Notes: generated by a model from the sequence alone, not told the origin. Counted from the first letter of the stretch, positions 36,601-44,480 are shown. The stretch: DNA of 64,000 bases from Doris montereyensis (GCA_037039925.1 JAXRKP010000190.1:348501-412500), one strand, 5' to 3'. Numbers and translations: made by a program.

Positions 36601-39560
36601 TTAATTCCATTTCATCCTTCGAGCAATCTTTTTTCTACTAGGCACAACCTTTCATTTAACATAAATGATTCCACTCTCATTTTTTTTTCTCTAGCAGAGT
36701 TATGCAGTTTTTGTTTATTTAGTTTAAATATGAGTTACTGTTGTTTTAAAAAAAAATAATTTATGAGCCTTAACTCTTTTCAGACATAATTGTTTTTAGT
36801 TTCAGACATAATTTATTTTCGGTCACATTTCTAGCCCAAAGGGTGACATACAAATAAACTTTCTGGTGGCTTAGTGTTAATTCTAGCATGACACATTATA
36901 TGTTAAAAGAAAGAGAATTGAAAGGGGAATATACAGAAACAAATTGAAATGATTTTCAAAACAAAAACAAATGAACTCGTGGTGTTATATGTGATATTGA
37001 GTTGGAATGTAAATTTTGCATAAAATCTTTTCTTCACTCATGAAAACCTGACTTGACATTCAGAACAGTTATCTACTATTTTTTTCATACTTCAGGTACA
37101 TACTCCATTCTTTTTCAGATATCAAAGTTGTTATTTGAAGGAAATATTACAATATTTGTTAGAGTTATGAAATTGTGATGACGTTTGGGCCTGTGCCTCT
37201 AAATCATTAGTAAACCTGTCTACATTGTCATGACTAAATCTAGATCTAACATGCTGATTGCTGTTTATATTCTTTTGAAACAAATGATTATGGAAGCTAT
37301 CGATAAGCTTTTTCATTATATTTGAGACCTTTGTAAGAGTTACTTCTCATACATGAGCACAAACTCATTGGAATTACTTAATTCTGATTAAGATTTAGTT
37401 TTTAAGTAATGCATTAGGCTCTAAAAAGATGGTATCTCAATCCTTCTGATGGTCTTCTCTTGAGGAGTCAAGATTTTCAAAGTTGTTTAGGTTAAAAGAA
37501 TTGTAAATGTTGATTGTTTGTATATTTTATTACATAATGAATGAGTCTACTGATAATTCAGTAAGTTGTGTGTAATTTTACACTTTTTTACTATTAAAAC
37601 CTCTTTTTTGTTTATCTTGCTTTTTTGCCCTTTATGGCCTTTAGTAGACGGCTAGACTGTGAGGTTATGGGTTTGAATCCTAGTTATACTTATCATTGTG
37701 TTACTGGAAAACATGATTAGCATATATTTGCTTTTGAAATAGCACCATATTACCAGCTTTGCCTGAAAGGTAGAGCTTCTTACAGGCCAGCATCCGATTG
37801 ACAGGTGATCCTAGATCATCTGTGCCAAATCATCTGTTCTAGATCATGTGATCTCTAAAACAAGGTAGAAAACTAAATAAACTTCAACTCTATGGGTTGG
37901 ACAAGACTTTAAGTTTTTACCATTACCTCGAGGACAATGATAATTATCCTGGCAACATGTTACCTTCCATCTTGAAATAACTTAAAATAAAAGGAGACGA
38001 GTGCAAAGAGGTGAAAGGAAATCCCCAAAACTTCCATCATGTTTTGTGATTGTTTTGCAGATTTAAAAACTTCATTGATTTATTTACCTTCTCCAGTCTT
38101 CGACACCTCATACCCAATGCTATGTTGGAGTCAATGATATTGGCATTCATATCATCAACTTTCAATCCAAGGTAAATTTTTCAAAACATGGCAATGATTT
38201 TTGTGTAGTTACTTAACTCACTTGCTGTCAGACTTCTCACCACTCTCAGACCTGAGAAGTTGAAGACTGCTGGGGGTTTGGGTATGTTTTTCAAATTTCA
38301 TTCTGCATTAGTTTTAATAGAGTGTTCTGATCTAGTCGATATATGAATGAAATATTATTTCAAAAGAAACATTTACAAACTCTTTCAGAATATTGACCCA
38401 GAAACTATTTTTGTATTTTTGAAAGAAATCGAAGTGTATCGACAGATTTAGTTTACTAAATATTAATCAATTTTATTTTTAACACATTGACTATATTTTT
38501 ACAATATTTACAAATATTCATGGAAGCTTTTGGCTTTTTAAAGTACTTTATGTTTTATCAGCTACGAACCCTGAGATCACCCCGGGGCAGACAGGGTTAC
38601 TTCAAAGAAACAAACAAAGAAACTGCATTAGTTCTTCTTATCAGAATCTCAAAAAGGTTCTGTTGTGTGCAAAAGAGTTGTAGAAAATGATGTAAAAAGA
38701 ATTTTTGTGATATCTCATGAGTTTTCAATTTTAAATTACCGGGTAGTTTAAAGATTAGCCTATTCTTGTGGGGAAAAGCTTTTCTTCAAGCTGCCTTTGC
38801 ATTACAGGCACATATACTCTACACTACTTTCTTGACAGAGGCTCTGATGGATTTGAAAATGTTACGGTTGAATCATTTCTCTTATTCCTAGAACGCGGTT
38901 TTGTGGCCGAGTGGTCAGACTGCTGGACGGGATGATGAGGTTCCGGGTTCGAATCCCAGCAAAGCTAGGCCCGATGTTGTGTTCCTTGGGAAAGACACTT
39001 AACACGCATTTCCCCACTCTGCTCAGGTGCAAGTGGGTACAAGTAAAAAGTTGCATCAAACTAGCGTCCTGTCCAGGATGTGATTATTATCAATTGTTCC
39101 GTTTCATTTATGCTATAGAAACCAAAATAAGATCTGGCTCTGTGGCCGTAATGGGCTTGAAGGAACTTTTTTTAATGATAATACATGTGATGAAAGTTTT
39201 ATGATACTAACACCTATCCCCACAGGATGTTACTGAAGATAAGCATGTTTTGTTTCATACCCTTATTTTAACGCATACCCTCCGAACTAATTTTACATGC
39301 ATTCTTTAATAAATATCTTAAGTTGTATACGTGTGTTTTTAATTTTGTACTTAACCTCTCTTGTAATTTTATTTAAATTTATTTTACTTCTGTTTACACT
39401 ACACAATTTTATACTTTTCTTGTATTCAAATCACATTTTATTTCATTGATTTTCTTTTTGAATTGTATGTACTATGAAATATCACTGTAAAGTGCTTAAT
39501 CTAGTATTGATGATGAGCGCTATAGAAGTATATTTTATTATTATTATTATTATTAGTAGT

Positions 39561-39593
<33 letters not shown>

Positions 39594-41680
39594 TTATTAT
39601 TATTATTTTATTTTACATTCTGTAGCAAATGGTTCAATCGTTAGAGTATCCAGAAATAACTTGGAAGCTAATTTTGGAAAAGTCGTTGCTAGAGGTAGGT
39701 ACATGTTTTTTTCAGTTTGTTTAAAATTGGGTGAATCTTAATCTGTATATGTCACCATGCAGCCTGGGTCGAAGTTTCAGTGTTGGCAAATCATAATTTA
39801 TGGATGTTTTTGTCACGAGTGCATTGTTTTCTTTCACAAGGGCTTCTTTTAGTTTTTATTTCTCATTTCTGATTTGATTTAGATCCTTTCCCATGATTTT
39901 GCACGCTCAATTTTGATACACACCTTCAGTTAAGTTTGAAATTTTGTTCCTAAAGCTAAATCTAGAATTTGGCTACAATAGTAAAATAATAATAATATCA
40001 ATCCATAGTTGATAGTGGTGTGCCCAGAGTAAAACTAAAGTAGAGCTACTCCCTGAACAAAAATAAATTGTCCAAAAATATTGGTGCACATAAATCGGAC
40101 TATTGATGTCAGATTGGCCGAGTTGGGCGGCCGGACTGAGACACTCGTCTTACATAAATATTTAACGGTTTTTGTGTTAGAAGGCGTACCAGTTTTCAGA
40201 CAAATGGCTTTCTTATACTTTGACTCATGCCATGCAGATAGATCCTTTTAACACTTTCTTTTCATGAACATTTAACGTTTGCGAGAACTATAGACAGAAA
40301 ATAGAAAATCTCTTTAAAATGCATTTGACATCAAATTAAAAGTAATATCGACATGAAATGAATGCAAGTGTTAGCTCAAACTCTTGATTTTAATACCTTT
40401 TAAATTATTTTTTATATACTGTCCACAAAAAGAAACGCATATAATTTCTATGTGACTTAACATCCTTTCTACGACTTGTTCACTCATATTTCATAAAAGT
40501 GTTTTGTTTTGTTACTGTTAGTGAGTTTTTTTCAACCAATTTTTTACTCTAATTCTGTTGCAGTCAATAAATCAAGGTATGAAGATTTCATTTCTGTGAT
40601 TTTTCCCTGTTTATACCTTTAGTTATTGAGAGATGATTTATGCATTTCTTTCTGTGGACAGTGTATTATCTGACAATATGTAATTTACTTCTTGATATAA
40701 ACTTTGGTTGATCAATAATCCTTTGGCTAACCATTTCAAATTGTCATTGGATGTACACTGACAGTGGCAAATTGTAGCAGGTAGGTTGGGTAATAAAAGA
40801 TCCAATCTCCTGATCTCCTGGGCAAGAAGACACTGGTCTGCTGCAAGCCTTTTATCTTCTCTAGCTAAAGCTGACACCCTTTCTCACCTTGGCTCTGGAG
40901 CAAGAAAAAGTTTGTTAATTGTCTTTTCCAAAAACAGAACAGCAAGTTTCATTAAAATATGGAACTGGCCATGACCTCTTGGTCTTGATTTGGTTGCCTT
41001 CATCAGAATTATTAACTCCTGTTATCAACGGTATGGGTATACCCATAGTGATGCGTGAATTGGGCTGGAGTATTCTCATGACAGGTTTACAAAACAATAC
41101 CTGTCATTACTTTCTACCCGTTTATTTTAAAATAGAGTTCTTCGCTTCCAGGATCTTTCCACTGAAAGTGAAAGTTTTTATTCCATTTTCCTGCATGATT
41201 GGCTGATAAATGAAGATACTGTAGGCATTTGAAAAAAATTCATAACTGTCAATTAAGGTCATTCACAGTGACAGCCTCAGAATTGGCATTTTGTGGATGA
41301 TGGCATGAGGTACAACCATATTGTGTGAACATGGAAGATCAGCTTAGTTCAATGCTTTTGAGGATCTTCTCCTTTAAGTTTAAGTATTTGGTGGAAACAA
41401 TGATGTGTAGTGACTGGGTGGTACACGTTATTTTGAGTTTGACACATAAAATGTACCGTACCTTAAAATTTGCAACACCTTGAACATGGGAATGTTTGAA
41501 AGTGTATGAAACTCTTATTTTCTCTTTCAGGTTAAAATTATAAAGCCTGAATCAAAGGAAAGCAAAAACCAACGTGTGCCTTCAACGAGAGGTGTCCTAG
41601 AAATTCGCACCCGCCAAGCAGGACTCATTGATCATTTAATGCAACAACTAGACTCCAAGCACGTGGATTATGCCAGATAA
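12549..41680 (+). CDS. KRIT1: KRIT1 (CCM1) orthologue, about 15 exons, ankyrin region disrupted
   Basis: KRIT1 is a scaffold that binds Rap1, ICAP1 and CCM2 at cell junctions. Supported exons: 12549-12639, 13541-13594 (weak), 14933-15034, 15324-15462, 20833-21109, 21835-21917, 22350-22493, 28368-28469, 28658-28720, 31069-31223, 32280-32441, 33232-33352, 36176-36268, 38097-38171, 39626-39694 and 41531-41680 (TAA). Landmarks similar to human KRIT1: YEILL in exon 1; LFRPR, NPVF and NPLFGSG in the 20.8-kb exon; PDYGKI; WAPIHYAAW at the first ankyrin repeat; TTVQQ and FTVWIGSKSL in the first FERM lobe; YGSAFFTGNI and CYVGVNDIGIHIINF in the third lobe; RQAGLIDHLM near the C-terminus. About 625 residues without the two relic ankyrin exons, against 736 in human. 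Phase is off by one base at the 28469/28658 and 32441/33232 junctions. Seven of the joins, including the last three, are perfectly in phase. Confidence 0.88.
13541..13594 (+). CDS. KRIT1: Candidate KRIT1 second coding exon (weak)
   Basis: A 54-base segment between a weak acceptor (GTTGAG) and the donor AAAG|GTTGGT. Read in the phase left by the first exon it gives RTRELVLTQLHKLSGIK, which could correspond to the human KVLLETKLQGNSEITQG segment, and its leftover G joins in phase to the exon at 14933. Phase agreement on both sides is the main support; sequence similarity is marginal. The better acceptor TTCTTAG at 13483-13492 gives frames with stops. Confidence 0.4.
13595..14932. other. KRIT1 intron with SINE and a possible LINE-tail motif
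   Basis: 13840-13880 has TGATGAAGGGTTATACCCGA and AACGTCACGTG, a motif I associate with the 3' ends of some invertebrate retroelements, but no coding sequence accompanies it. A minus-strand SINE follows at 14010-14290. Human KRIT1 has about twenty residues between the candidate exon at 13541 and the exon at 14933; no exon for them was found here. Confidence 0.4.
14010..14290 (-). repeat. tRNA-derived SINE (first family), minus strand
   Basis: On the minus strand: B box GGTTCAAATCTTAGC near 14254, then GTGTTCCTCGGAAAAGACAC, ACCCAAATGCAAATGGGTAC, GTGATTATCATCACCTGTTC and CGCTTCATGCTATTG, ending GCCTTAAAGGAACTTT. The same order of blocks is seen at 20476, 38891 and 48692. Confidence 0.8.
14933..15462 (+). 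CDS. KRIT1: KRIT1 exons 14933-15034 and 15324-15462 (N-terminal Nudix-like domain)
   Basis: The first exon reads GERALQVPWSQDVPGSNRES and then SQFSVFCVPVSIN, matching the human stretch GREASLFIVPSVVKD. The second reads NSPSFYPLELVIDALNNG and HFPSPTRTFLHHLER, matching human TPGCPIFYCLQDIM and HFATLTARMLIALDK. Both have good TTTCAG or CTCCAG acceptors; the donors are ATG|GTAAAT and GAGAG|GTTTGC. The join is in phase (G|AA), and the leftover AG joins the T at 20833. In human KRIT1 this part forms a Nudix-fold domain that lacks the catalytic box. Confidence 0.8.
15536..16123. mobile_element. pogo/Tigger-type MITE, 588 bp
   Basis: Left end CAGTGGAATCTCTCTAATCG and right end (reverse complement) CTGGAACCTCTCTAATCGGG form imperfect terminal inverted repeats, flanked by TA on both sides, the expected target duplication for Tc1/mariner-pogo elements. 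Internal subterminal motifs (GCCGGGACC, CCGATTAGCCGGGACC) repeat the ends. No transposase is present, so it is non-autonomous. It lies in the KRIT1 intron 74 bases after the exon ending at 15462. Confidence 0.85.
16440..19110 (-). mobile_element. Decayed APE-type non-LTR retrotransposon (LINE), minus strand
   Basis: Broken coding segments in order on the minus strand: endonuclease start (19092-18760, with ELVEEMEKFKVDILAITKTK), a linker, reverse transcriptase (17452-17162, FIDLEKAFDTERRNELW and GVRQGCFLSPLLF), the downstream RT part (17074-16850, KKTKMMLVTMEAK and YNYLGVMINSKGK) and a C-terminal segment (16661-16443, RWFGHVNRMNDNRI, KRPKGRPRRKWEEDI). Stops and frameshifts throughout show it is inactive. 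The style is RTE-like, but the clade is not proven. A second, shorter copy is at 60555-61620. Confidence 0.85.
19910..20160 (-). mobile_element. Small reverse-transcriptase fragment of a CR1/L2-type LINE
   Basis: The minus strand codes for FLDLLCEVDQSKVSIIVLLD and LSAAFTTIDHF, matching LALLDLSAAFDTIDHG of the LINE at 51786-55357. The fragment is cut by an ATT/TAA microsatellite at 20067-20150 and has no other domains. Confidence 0.7.
20476..20764 (+). repeat. tRNA-derived SINE (first family)
   Basis: The head AGGTGGCTGAGGGGTTAGGC and the B box GTTCGAATCC (20529-20538) are tRNA-like. The body has CCTTGGGAAAGACAT, ACAAATGGGTACAAGC, GGTGATTATTGTCACCTG and CTTCATGCTATAGACACC, ending TTGAAGGAACTTTAT. 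It sits 68 bases before a KRIT1 exon. Confidence 0.85.
20833..21109 (+). CDS. KRIT1: KRIT1 exon with NPVF and NPLF motifs
   Basis: Ninety-two codons from the end of the Nudix-like domain (WLKDKHQLSNTVECLFRPR) into the linker. Two NPxF motifs are visible: NPVF encoded near 20921-20932 and NPLF near 21070-21081. Human KRIT1 has NPAY, NPLF and NPYF. The first motif here has lost the tyrosine used in human to bind ICAP1, while the NPLFGS context is conserved almost exactly. The human third motif (NPYF) has no counterpart: the next exon reads VNAYEVNHHWPSIPDYGKI. The donor is AAA|GTTAGT. Confidence 0.88.
21145..21349. mobile_element. Partial MITE copy related to 43802-44009
   Basis: Matches the element at 43802-44009 in the opposite orientation: GACAATCTTAGGAAAG, GAAATCATGCTTCCTG, ATGACGTAATTGTGACTTAG and the terminal ACTATTGAAATGACCC. 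The other terminal repeat is missing. It begins only about 36 bases after a KRIT1 donor. Confidence 0.7.
21835..22493 (+). CDS. KRIT1: KRIT1 exons 21835-21917 and 22350-22493 (linker and first ankyrin repeat)
   Basis: The first exon ends PDYGKISSSFHNSPS with donor GTGAGT. The second begins in phase and reads GPRWKDRYPLHSCAASGDN, then QLDSISWAPIHYAAW, nearly the human QLDSDHWAPIHYACW. It ends TG|GTAATT, so the next exon must begin with G to complete the tryptophan codon. No convincing continuation with a proper acceptor is found; the homologous sequence at 23005-23150 looks degraded. Confidence 0.88.
22494..23004. other. KRIT1 intron before the degraded ankyrin exon
   Basis: AT-rich with no transposon signature. 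An acceptor-like TTCTAG lies at 22905-22910, but the sequence after it gives a short frame (DDVLFVGKI) unlike ankyrin and soon a stop, so it was not used as an exon. Confidence 0.4.
23005..23150 (+). pseudogene. KRIT1 ankyrin exon remnant, frameshifted and lacking an acceptor
   Basis: Three successive frames carry KRIT1-like ankyrin sequence: YGCIEVIENLPTGC near 23005, VPNLCDGSMSTPLHTAA near 23038 (human NPNLLNGQLSSPLHFAA), and KGNVQLVETLLMSW near 23105 (human GHAEIVQILLNHPE). Two single-step frame changes separate them. The base needed to complete W after the upstream exon is absent and no AG acceptor sits before TATGGA; the preceding sequence is TATTAAA. A 19-base string TGCTTTTATACAAACAAAT inside it also occurs just after the previous exon at about 22501. 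This is either a decaying exon or badly assembled sequence. Confidence 0.65.
23596..23703 (+). pseudogene. KRIT1 last ankyrin exon, one-base frameshift and altered donor
   Basis: After a good TTTATAG acceptor the sequence reads TACDKEG, then changes frame by one base within GAGGGAAAG and continues GKDALDISLSVEDH ... ELIEQWLREAAIRP. Human has DQQGRSPLNICEEN ... AAKLLKEAINKP. In the second frame the exon would end exactly after AGACCA in phase 0, matching the phase-0 start at 28368. The donor position reads TTAATT instead of GTAATT, one substitution from a normal donor. Frameshift plus lost donor in a recognisable exon suggests decay, but assembly error is possible. Confidence 0.65.
24360..26420 (+). 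pseudogene. Fossil hAT-superfamily transposase (ZBED/SCAND-like)
   Basis: In a KRIT1 intron. Segments in order: MESYFSNFFRKI (24379), PFSINIDESTLKANKRRIL (24890), DLIEIASLLKHQCLLPVQL and HRWLSILDCSKRFLEV (about 25305-25420), a domain of about 170 codons (25690-26211) and the C-terminal dimerisation motif KVEQSFSMLNQVLDSTSNRM (about 26270-26330), followed by EAYQRIEYVL. The RWL motif and the hAT dimerisation region identify the superfamily. Several stops and frameshifts show it is dead. CAGGGATGTGATTTG near 23831 resembles a hAT end, but no matching right end was found. Confidence 0.75.
26700..28367. repeat. Repeat-rich intron with a tandem duplication of about 180 bp
   Basis: 27057-27243 and 27244-27415 are adjacent copies sharing CCATGTATAGG-type blocks (CTCATGTATAGGTGTAATGG, TTGAAATATGTCGCTG, GGTGGCCATCTTGGATTTTG), separated by a G9 run near 27230. 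27803-28260 is the second copy of the repeat seen at 120-280 and 1380-1690. A C17 run lies at 28258-28274. No exon is found here. Confidence 0.7.
28368..31223 (+). CDS. KRIT1: KRIT1 exons 28368-28469, 28658-28720, 31069-31223 (FERM F1 lobe)
   Basis: The first exon reads SHIEVFLMDNSSKTLKLTSG then KTTVQQLNQQMMK (human RIYRMDGSYRSV ... NNTTVQQI). The second reads SKSYSDIFTVWIGSKSL (human QETQQYFTIWICSENLSL) in a frame that needs one leftover base, whereas the first exon ends in phase 0, so a one-base change lies in one of them. The second joins the third perfectly (G|AA) to read ELQLKGEHEVVKQLDLW and then EEEPFLTWRKNVKVS, like human LQLKPYHKPLQHVRDW ... TPQLFLRRDVRL. Donors are GTGAGA, GTACTT and GTAATA. 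Confidence 0.85.
28860..29000 (+). repeat. Short interspersed repeat ending in AAATC
   Basis: Contains CTGTTGGTAGGTCTTTC and ends GAGATCACCTTAGTTGTGG with AATCAAATCAAATC. The end matches the 3' end of the SINE-like element at 45815-46125 (GATCCCCTTAGTTGTGGTTG, AATCAAATCAAA). Confidence 0.55.
29205..29576 (+). repeat. Minisatellite, about 51-bp unit, 7 to 8 copies
   Basis: The unit begins CCTTTCCTATTCATGACTTT and ends CTTCATTTCCTCTGTAAGT, pyrimidine-rich on the plus strand. Later copies are slightly shorter (48 bp). The long open frame it creates (Phe/Leu/Ser-rich) is a by-product of the repeat. Confidence 0.92.
29864..30173 (+). other. Unassigned open segment after an acceptor-like TAG
   Basis: Following TTTGTTTGTATAG at 29851-29863, the frame reads IPNLAAEIQREWRKVGAAIL, then CCTLPEMPVIGIFFVAYLRG, and stays open about 100 codons to TGA. 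It lies in the KRIT1 intron between two exons that already join in phase, so it is not a KRIT1 exon. No family is recognised; a repeat-derived fragment is likely. Confidence 0.3.
30174..32279. other. KRIT1 introns on either side of the 31069 exon
   Basis: Apart from the exon 31069-31223 there is a T-rich tract at 30968-30999 just upstream of that exon and otherwise unremarkable AT-rich sequence. Confidence 0.4.
32280..33352 (+). CDS. KRIT1: KRIT1 exons 32280-32441 and 33232-33352 (FERM F2 lobe)
   Basis: The first exon is 54 clean codons: LQHPKALDLLFHEAYHNYIH, then CKDKDVIHFATIIFTLRHQG, aligning with human [20 protein letters not shown] and the helices after it; the donor is CAG|GTAAGC. The second reads LSTSQLKDMIPNALFGNKDT and HWIHKISKEYTNFK, like human NEENLKSIVP ... 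PHWTNRILHEYKNL. The frame used in the second exon begins one base after the AG acceptor (T|TTG), although the first exon ends in phase 0; an extra T in the TTT run at its start would explain it. Confidence 0.88.
32805..33085 (-). repeat. SINE-like element on the minus strand
   Basis: The minus strand reads GGCATGATAGTAAAACCGCA, then GCACTGGTTCAAAACCC (B-box-like), followed by GGTGTTTTTTCATGGCGT and CGCTCGACTCAGGTGTGAAT. The layout matches a tRNA-derived SINE head and body; divergence is high. Confidence 0.5.
33880..34280 (+). pseudogene. Acidic fragment resembling a piggyBac transposase N-terminus
   Basis: 34060-34260 codes for LKDSDVDSDYNLSQSN, then DSEVGTGSDVDSGLIDLD and TPTSLPSTSTHL before a stop. 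Asp/Ser-rich starts of this kind are common in piggyBac-like transposases, but no catalytic domain follows, so the label is tentative. Confidence 0.3.
34372..35400 (+). mobile_element. Decayed LINE reverse-transcriptase 3' part
   Basis: Segments include RGCLLLPTLFNVYFEQIMTD, TLEDHDGTISIGGQMITNLR (34500-34590), IDGLAGSEEGLPSLVKIVDK after a frame change, RRLLGISFREISS (about 35033) and a terminal DNITEWTGKTFTQTQTLAHA (about 35250-35310). The order fits the back half of an RTE-like RT and C-terminal segment. Frameshifts and a missing YADD region mark it as dead. It lies in a KRIT1 intron. Confidence 0.75.
36176..41680 (+). CDS. KRIT1: KRIT1 last four exons (FERM F3 lobe and C-terminus)
   Basis: Exons 36176-36268, 38097-38171, 39626-39694 and 41531-41680 all begin and end in phase 0 with good splice sites, and no interruption is seen. 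Landmarks: YGSAFFTGNIVSQLRK (human YGAAFFTGQIFTKAS), CYVGVNDIGIHIINFQSK (human YVGVNIKGLHLLNMETK), SLEYPEITWKLILEK, and RQAGLIDHLMQQLDS before TAA at 41678-41680 (human TKQAGLVVKLLMKLNG). The F3 lobe is therefore intact, which suggests the gene is still under selection despite the ankyrin problems. Confidence 0.92.
36465..36610 (+). repeat. Interspersed repeat shared with 50600-50730
   Basis: GGCGGTTGGCGGCG, GCTGGCAGGTCTCATTTC, TCCTTCTTACACTTATCTTT, CGTGCTGTTTCCTC and GCAATGGTGGATGGGGTAAA recur, with a few changes, on the minus strand at 50730-50600. Function and family are unknown. Confidence 0.75.
36611..38096. other. KRIT1 intron, AT-rich, with a degenerate SINE
   Basis: 37637-37845 keeps TAGTAGACGGCTAGACTGTG, GGTTATGGGTTTGAATCCTA and GCCAGCATCCGATTGACAGG, a highly diverged copy of the first SINE family. 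Nothing else is recognised. Confidence 0.5.
38891..39173 (+). repeat. tRNA-derived SINE (first family), best-preserved head
   Basis: TGTGGCCGAGTGGTCAGACT is a clear A-box region and GGTTCGAATCC (38946-38956) a perfect B box; the head looks like a Ser/Leu-type tRNA. The body has TTCCTTGGGAAAGACACTTA, GTGCAAGTGGGTACAAG, GTCCTGTCCAGGATGTGATT and GGGCTTGAAGGAAC at the end. It is not a functional tRNA because the 3' half of the acceptor stem is absent. Confidence 0.88.
39535..39612 (+). repeat. (TTA)n microsatellite upstream of a KRIT1 exon
   Basis: A TTA/TTATTTTA run ending just 13 bases before the exon at 39626, so it overlaps the likely polypyrimidine and branch region of that acceptor. Confidence 0.9.
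39695..41530. other. Last KRIT1 intron; nothing recognised
   Basis: AT-rich sequence with short chance frames on both strands (for example 40638-40877 minus and 40919-41206 plus). No repeat or gene is identified. Confidence 0.4.
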
Positions 41681-43801
41681 TGATACTTACATCTTATAAT
41701 GTGGGATTTTAACTGAACTTTAGGTTTTCGTTGTGTGTGGGATTTGCAGAGGTTTTATTTTTTTATGTCACTATTTTTTGTGTTATTGATTAGAATAGAA
41801 TACAATTTAAAAAGGGACCTAATGTAAATCAGTCACGCTTTACAAATTTTCAGTTTTCTTTTTTTTTTTCAAAGGGCAATTATCTCAGCAATCTTTTATG
41901 TAGCATAGCGTAATAGTGTAGTTTTTTTTTATCTTCATCATTTCTTTTGTCATTTTGAAGCAATGATCTGTATTCACATGAAAAGTATTTTCTTATTTGG
42001 TAGAGAGTTGTTACTAAGTACTCTTTGATTTGGTTTAGACCTTTTAAAAAAAAAATGGTAACTTTTTGTGTAGAAAAGAGATAATAGTATGTTCCTGCCA
42101 ACTGCGACCCAATACGCCATTTAGCCTTGCAGCCTACTGCAATAGAATGTGACATCAGCATTGATGCTTAGAGCGCCTTAATGCGTCCCTCAATTACTCT
42201 TCGCCTTTGTAGTTCCCTTTCAACAAGATTTCACAGAATGCAAGACTTGAATCATTTACCATGTGATGCGCAAGGTTGCATTTAAACAAAACAAAATGTT
42301 TTAGACGTAAAGTGATTGTAAACACAGCAAAATTTTGAGCTCTAGTTTAGACTATTTCCCAGTTCATTAATTAGTGATGGCTTTCCAATTTTTACAAGCG
42401 TTTATTGTGGAAGGTGATTTAGATGATGATGAAGAATCAGACATGAGGTTGGCAATCTAAGTGATGATGAAAGTTGAGCTCTTCTGATGGTGAACAGGGT
42501 CCAGTTCTACGTCATGATAACAAAACCAGTATAACTTGTGATGAATGGACCGACCGACCTACTCACAAATGTTGCGGACAGTTAAAAGCTTATCAAGGTT
42601 ATATAAAAGTATGTATTTTCTGAAAACTTACATTGTATATATTTTATGATGTTTTTTTTCAGTCGATTTTGACTGAGACTGGTATACTTTTCATTAGAGT
42701 TGCTTAGGCAACCAGACTGAATGGGGAGTTAGGGTTTAGGCACACAGACTTGAATTGTGGGGGTGGGAAGGGGTTCCAAAATTGATTTCAAATTACGTTC
42801 TGACGAAAGAAAATATTTTACGCAAAATTTAGATCCTATCTTTTGTTGAGTTTAGAAAGACTCAGAATGGTGTCTTTGGTACTGGACGTTCATCTCAATA
42901 TCTCCGAGTTTCTACCACTAATGTACGGTTTCTTTTTTCCTCTAAATACAGTTAACCCTCATGAGTCATATATACTATACATAACTTTCAAAGTAAACAA
43001 AGAGTTACAAACTCAGTGAAAGCCAAAAATAGCATACTAAATATGTTTTTTATGTACTGGTTGACAGCTATGCATATAGAATTCTATTGCCGCCACTGTG
43101 CGATGCCCTGTTCCGTCAGGCTTTTGTCCTTAACAGAGACATTCAACCAGGCACATGATTACCACATATACTAGGACCTATTGATCCTCTTCTTCCACTA
43201 TCTATAAACTTCACACATGCCAAAATAGTGCCGTTGCTGGAGACACAGTCCTTTTCCAAGGTTCTCTCTTTCTCTCTCTCCCTCTTTCTCTCTCTCTCTC
43301 TCTCTCTCTTACGTTGGGCTCTAATCAAAAAGTGGGGATGACTTCTCTTGAAGTTAAAAATACAATGAACGTCTCCACTGTTGCCATGTCAAGCGTAAGA
43401 GAACCCCATTCAGTTCACTTTTCTGATTTGTAAAGGGTAGAAATTGGATATTTTAAAAAATTCTAAGCTCCACTGTATTATTGTATAAAAAATATTGTAT
43501 CCATTACTCTTTCATAAACTAACATATATATTGTGATACTACATCTGTCAAATTTGTTTCTAAACCTTCTTTTCTTTCAATTACTAGACGAAAGGTTGAT
43601 CTTTCCATGATAGTTTTTGCATTGATAAGAATGAACCAATGTAACAGTAAAAAGAACAAAACTTATTTGTACTATGCATTCTGATTCGTCTTCAACATTT
43701 TTTCATTACATTGAGTTGAGCGATATTTATATGACCCTAGAGGTCAACAGGTGCTGATTTTGAGTGAAAGTTGAAAATCTGTTGAATGTTAACAAATGAA
43801 T
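41681..43801. other. KRIT1 3' flank
   Basis: Presumed KRIT1 3' UTR followed by intergenic DNA; no AATAAA signal was confidently assigned. 42379-42465 codes for MAFQFLQAFIVEGDLDDDEE, an acidic start similar in style to the fragments at 34060 and 44280. A CT microsatellite lies at 43262-43310. Confidence 0.4.
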
Positions 43802-44009
43802 GGGTCATTTCAATACTGTGCCTAAGTCACAATTACGTCATATAGAGAAAAATTCCAAAAACCACGAAGTTTGGCAATGTTGTTTTTAGAATTGTGATGT
43901 ATTTTCATTATCACATTTTCAGGAAGCATGATTTCGTTTTATTCCCTAGGATTATCTCTCTGTTTCGATTTTTACAAAAATAGACTTAAGCGCACTATTG
44001 AAATGACCC
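43802..44009. mobile_element. MITE, 208 bp, with terminal inverted repeats
   Basis: The left end GGGTCATTTCAATACTGTGC and the reverse complement of the right end GGGTCATTTCAATAGTGCGC match over about 27 bases with a few mismatches. There is no coding capacity. A partial copy in the opposite orientation is at 21145-21349. No clear target-site duplication, so the superfamily is undetermined. Confidence 0.8.
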
Positions 44010-44269
44010 CTTCAATTTTTGTATGGCATTCCAGAACAATTAAATTCACCTTTTTAACTCTTTAGTTGCTACATATACCAAAAGACGTCCTTAGGTAACC
44101 TGCTGGATTGTGACAAAAGGCGACTCTTGAATGTGACTTGATAAAAATTTGAATCAACGAAAATACAAATTCACAATTGAACTGCTGTGACTGTTCTTCC
44201 TCGGCAAGACACTAATCAAGATTGTTAGTGACGCTGAGCCAAAGAGAATTTTGTTTTTGTAAACTTTTT

Positions 44270-44480
44270 TCAGGAATTCTCATTTGTTTACATTGAGACG
44301 AAATCAGATGATGAAGATGTCGATTTCTACATCGATGGCGATGATTTTGATCATGATAGTGACTCAGTCAGAGCATGAGTTAAGAGTCTAAATCGAGTTC
44401 TAATGGAACCTTTGATAGTGATGAAAAAATAGGGCAACAAACTAGCGGGGGCCAAGGTAGAAGAGGATGTAACATTTATG
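44270..44480 (+). pseudogene. Acidic coding fragment, piggyBac-like style
   Basis: SFVYIETKSDDEDVDFYIDG followed by DDFDHDSDSVRA and a stop. It resembles an acidic transposase N-terminus such as the fragment at 34060, but is too short to classify. Confidence 0.25.

Noticed and set aside
38900..38970. Possible functional tRNA gene
   Set aside because: A and B boxes are good, but the acceptor stem and 3' half do not close and the sequence continues as a SINE body.
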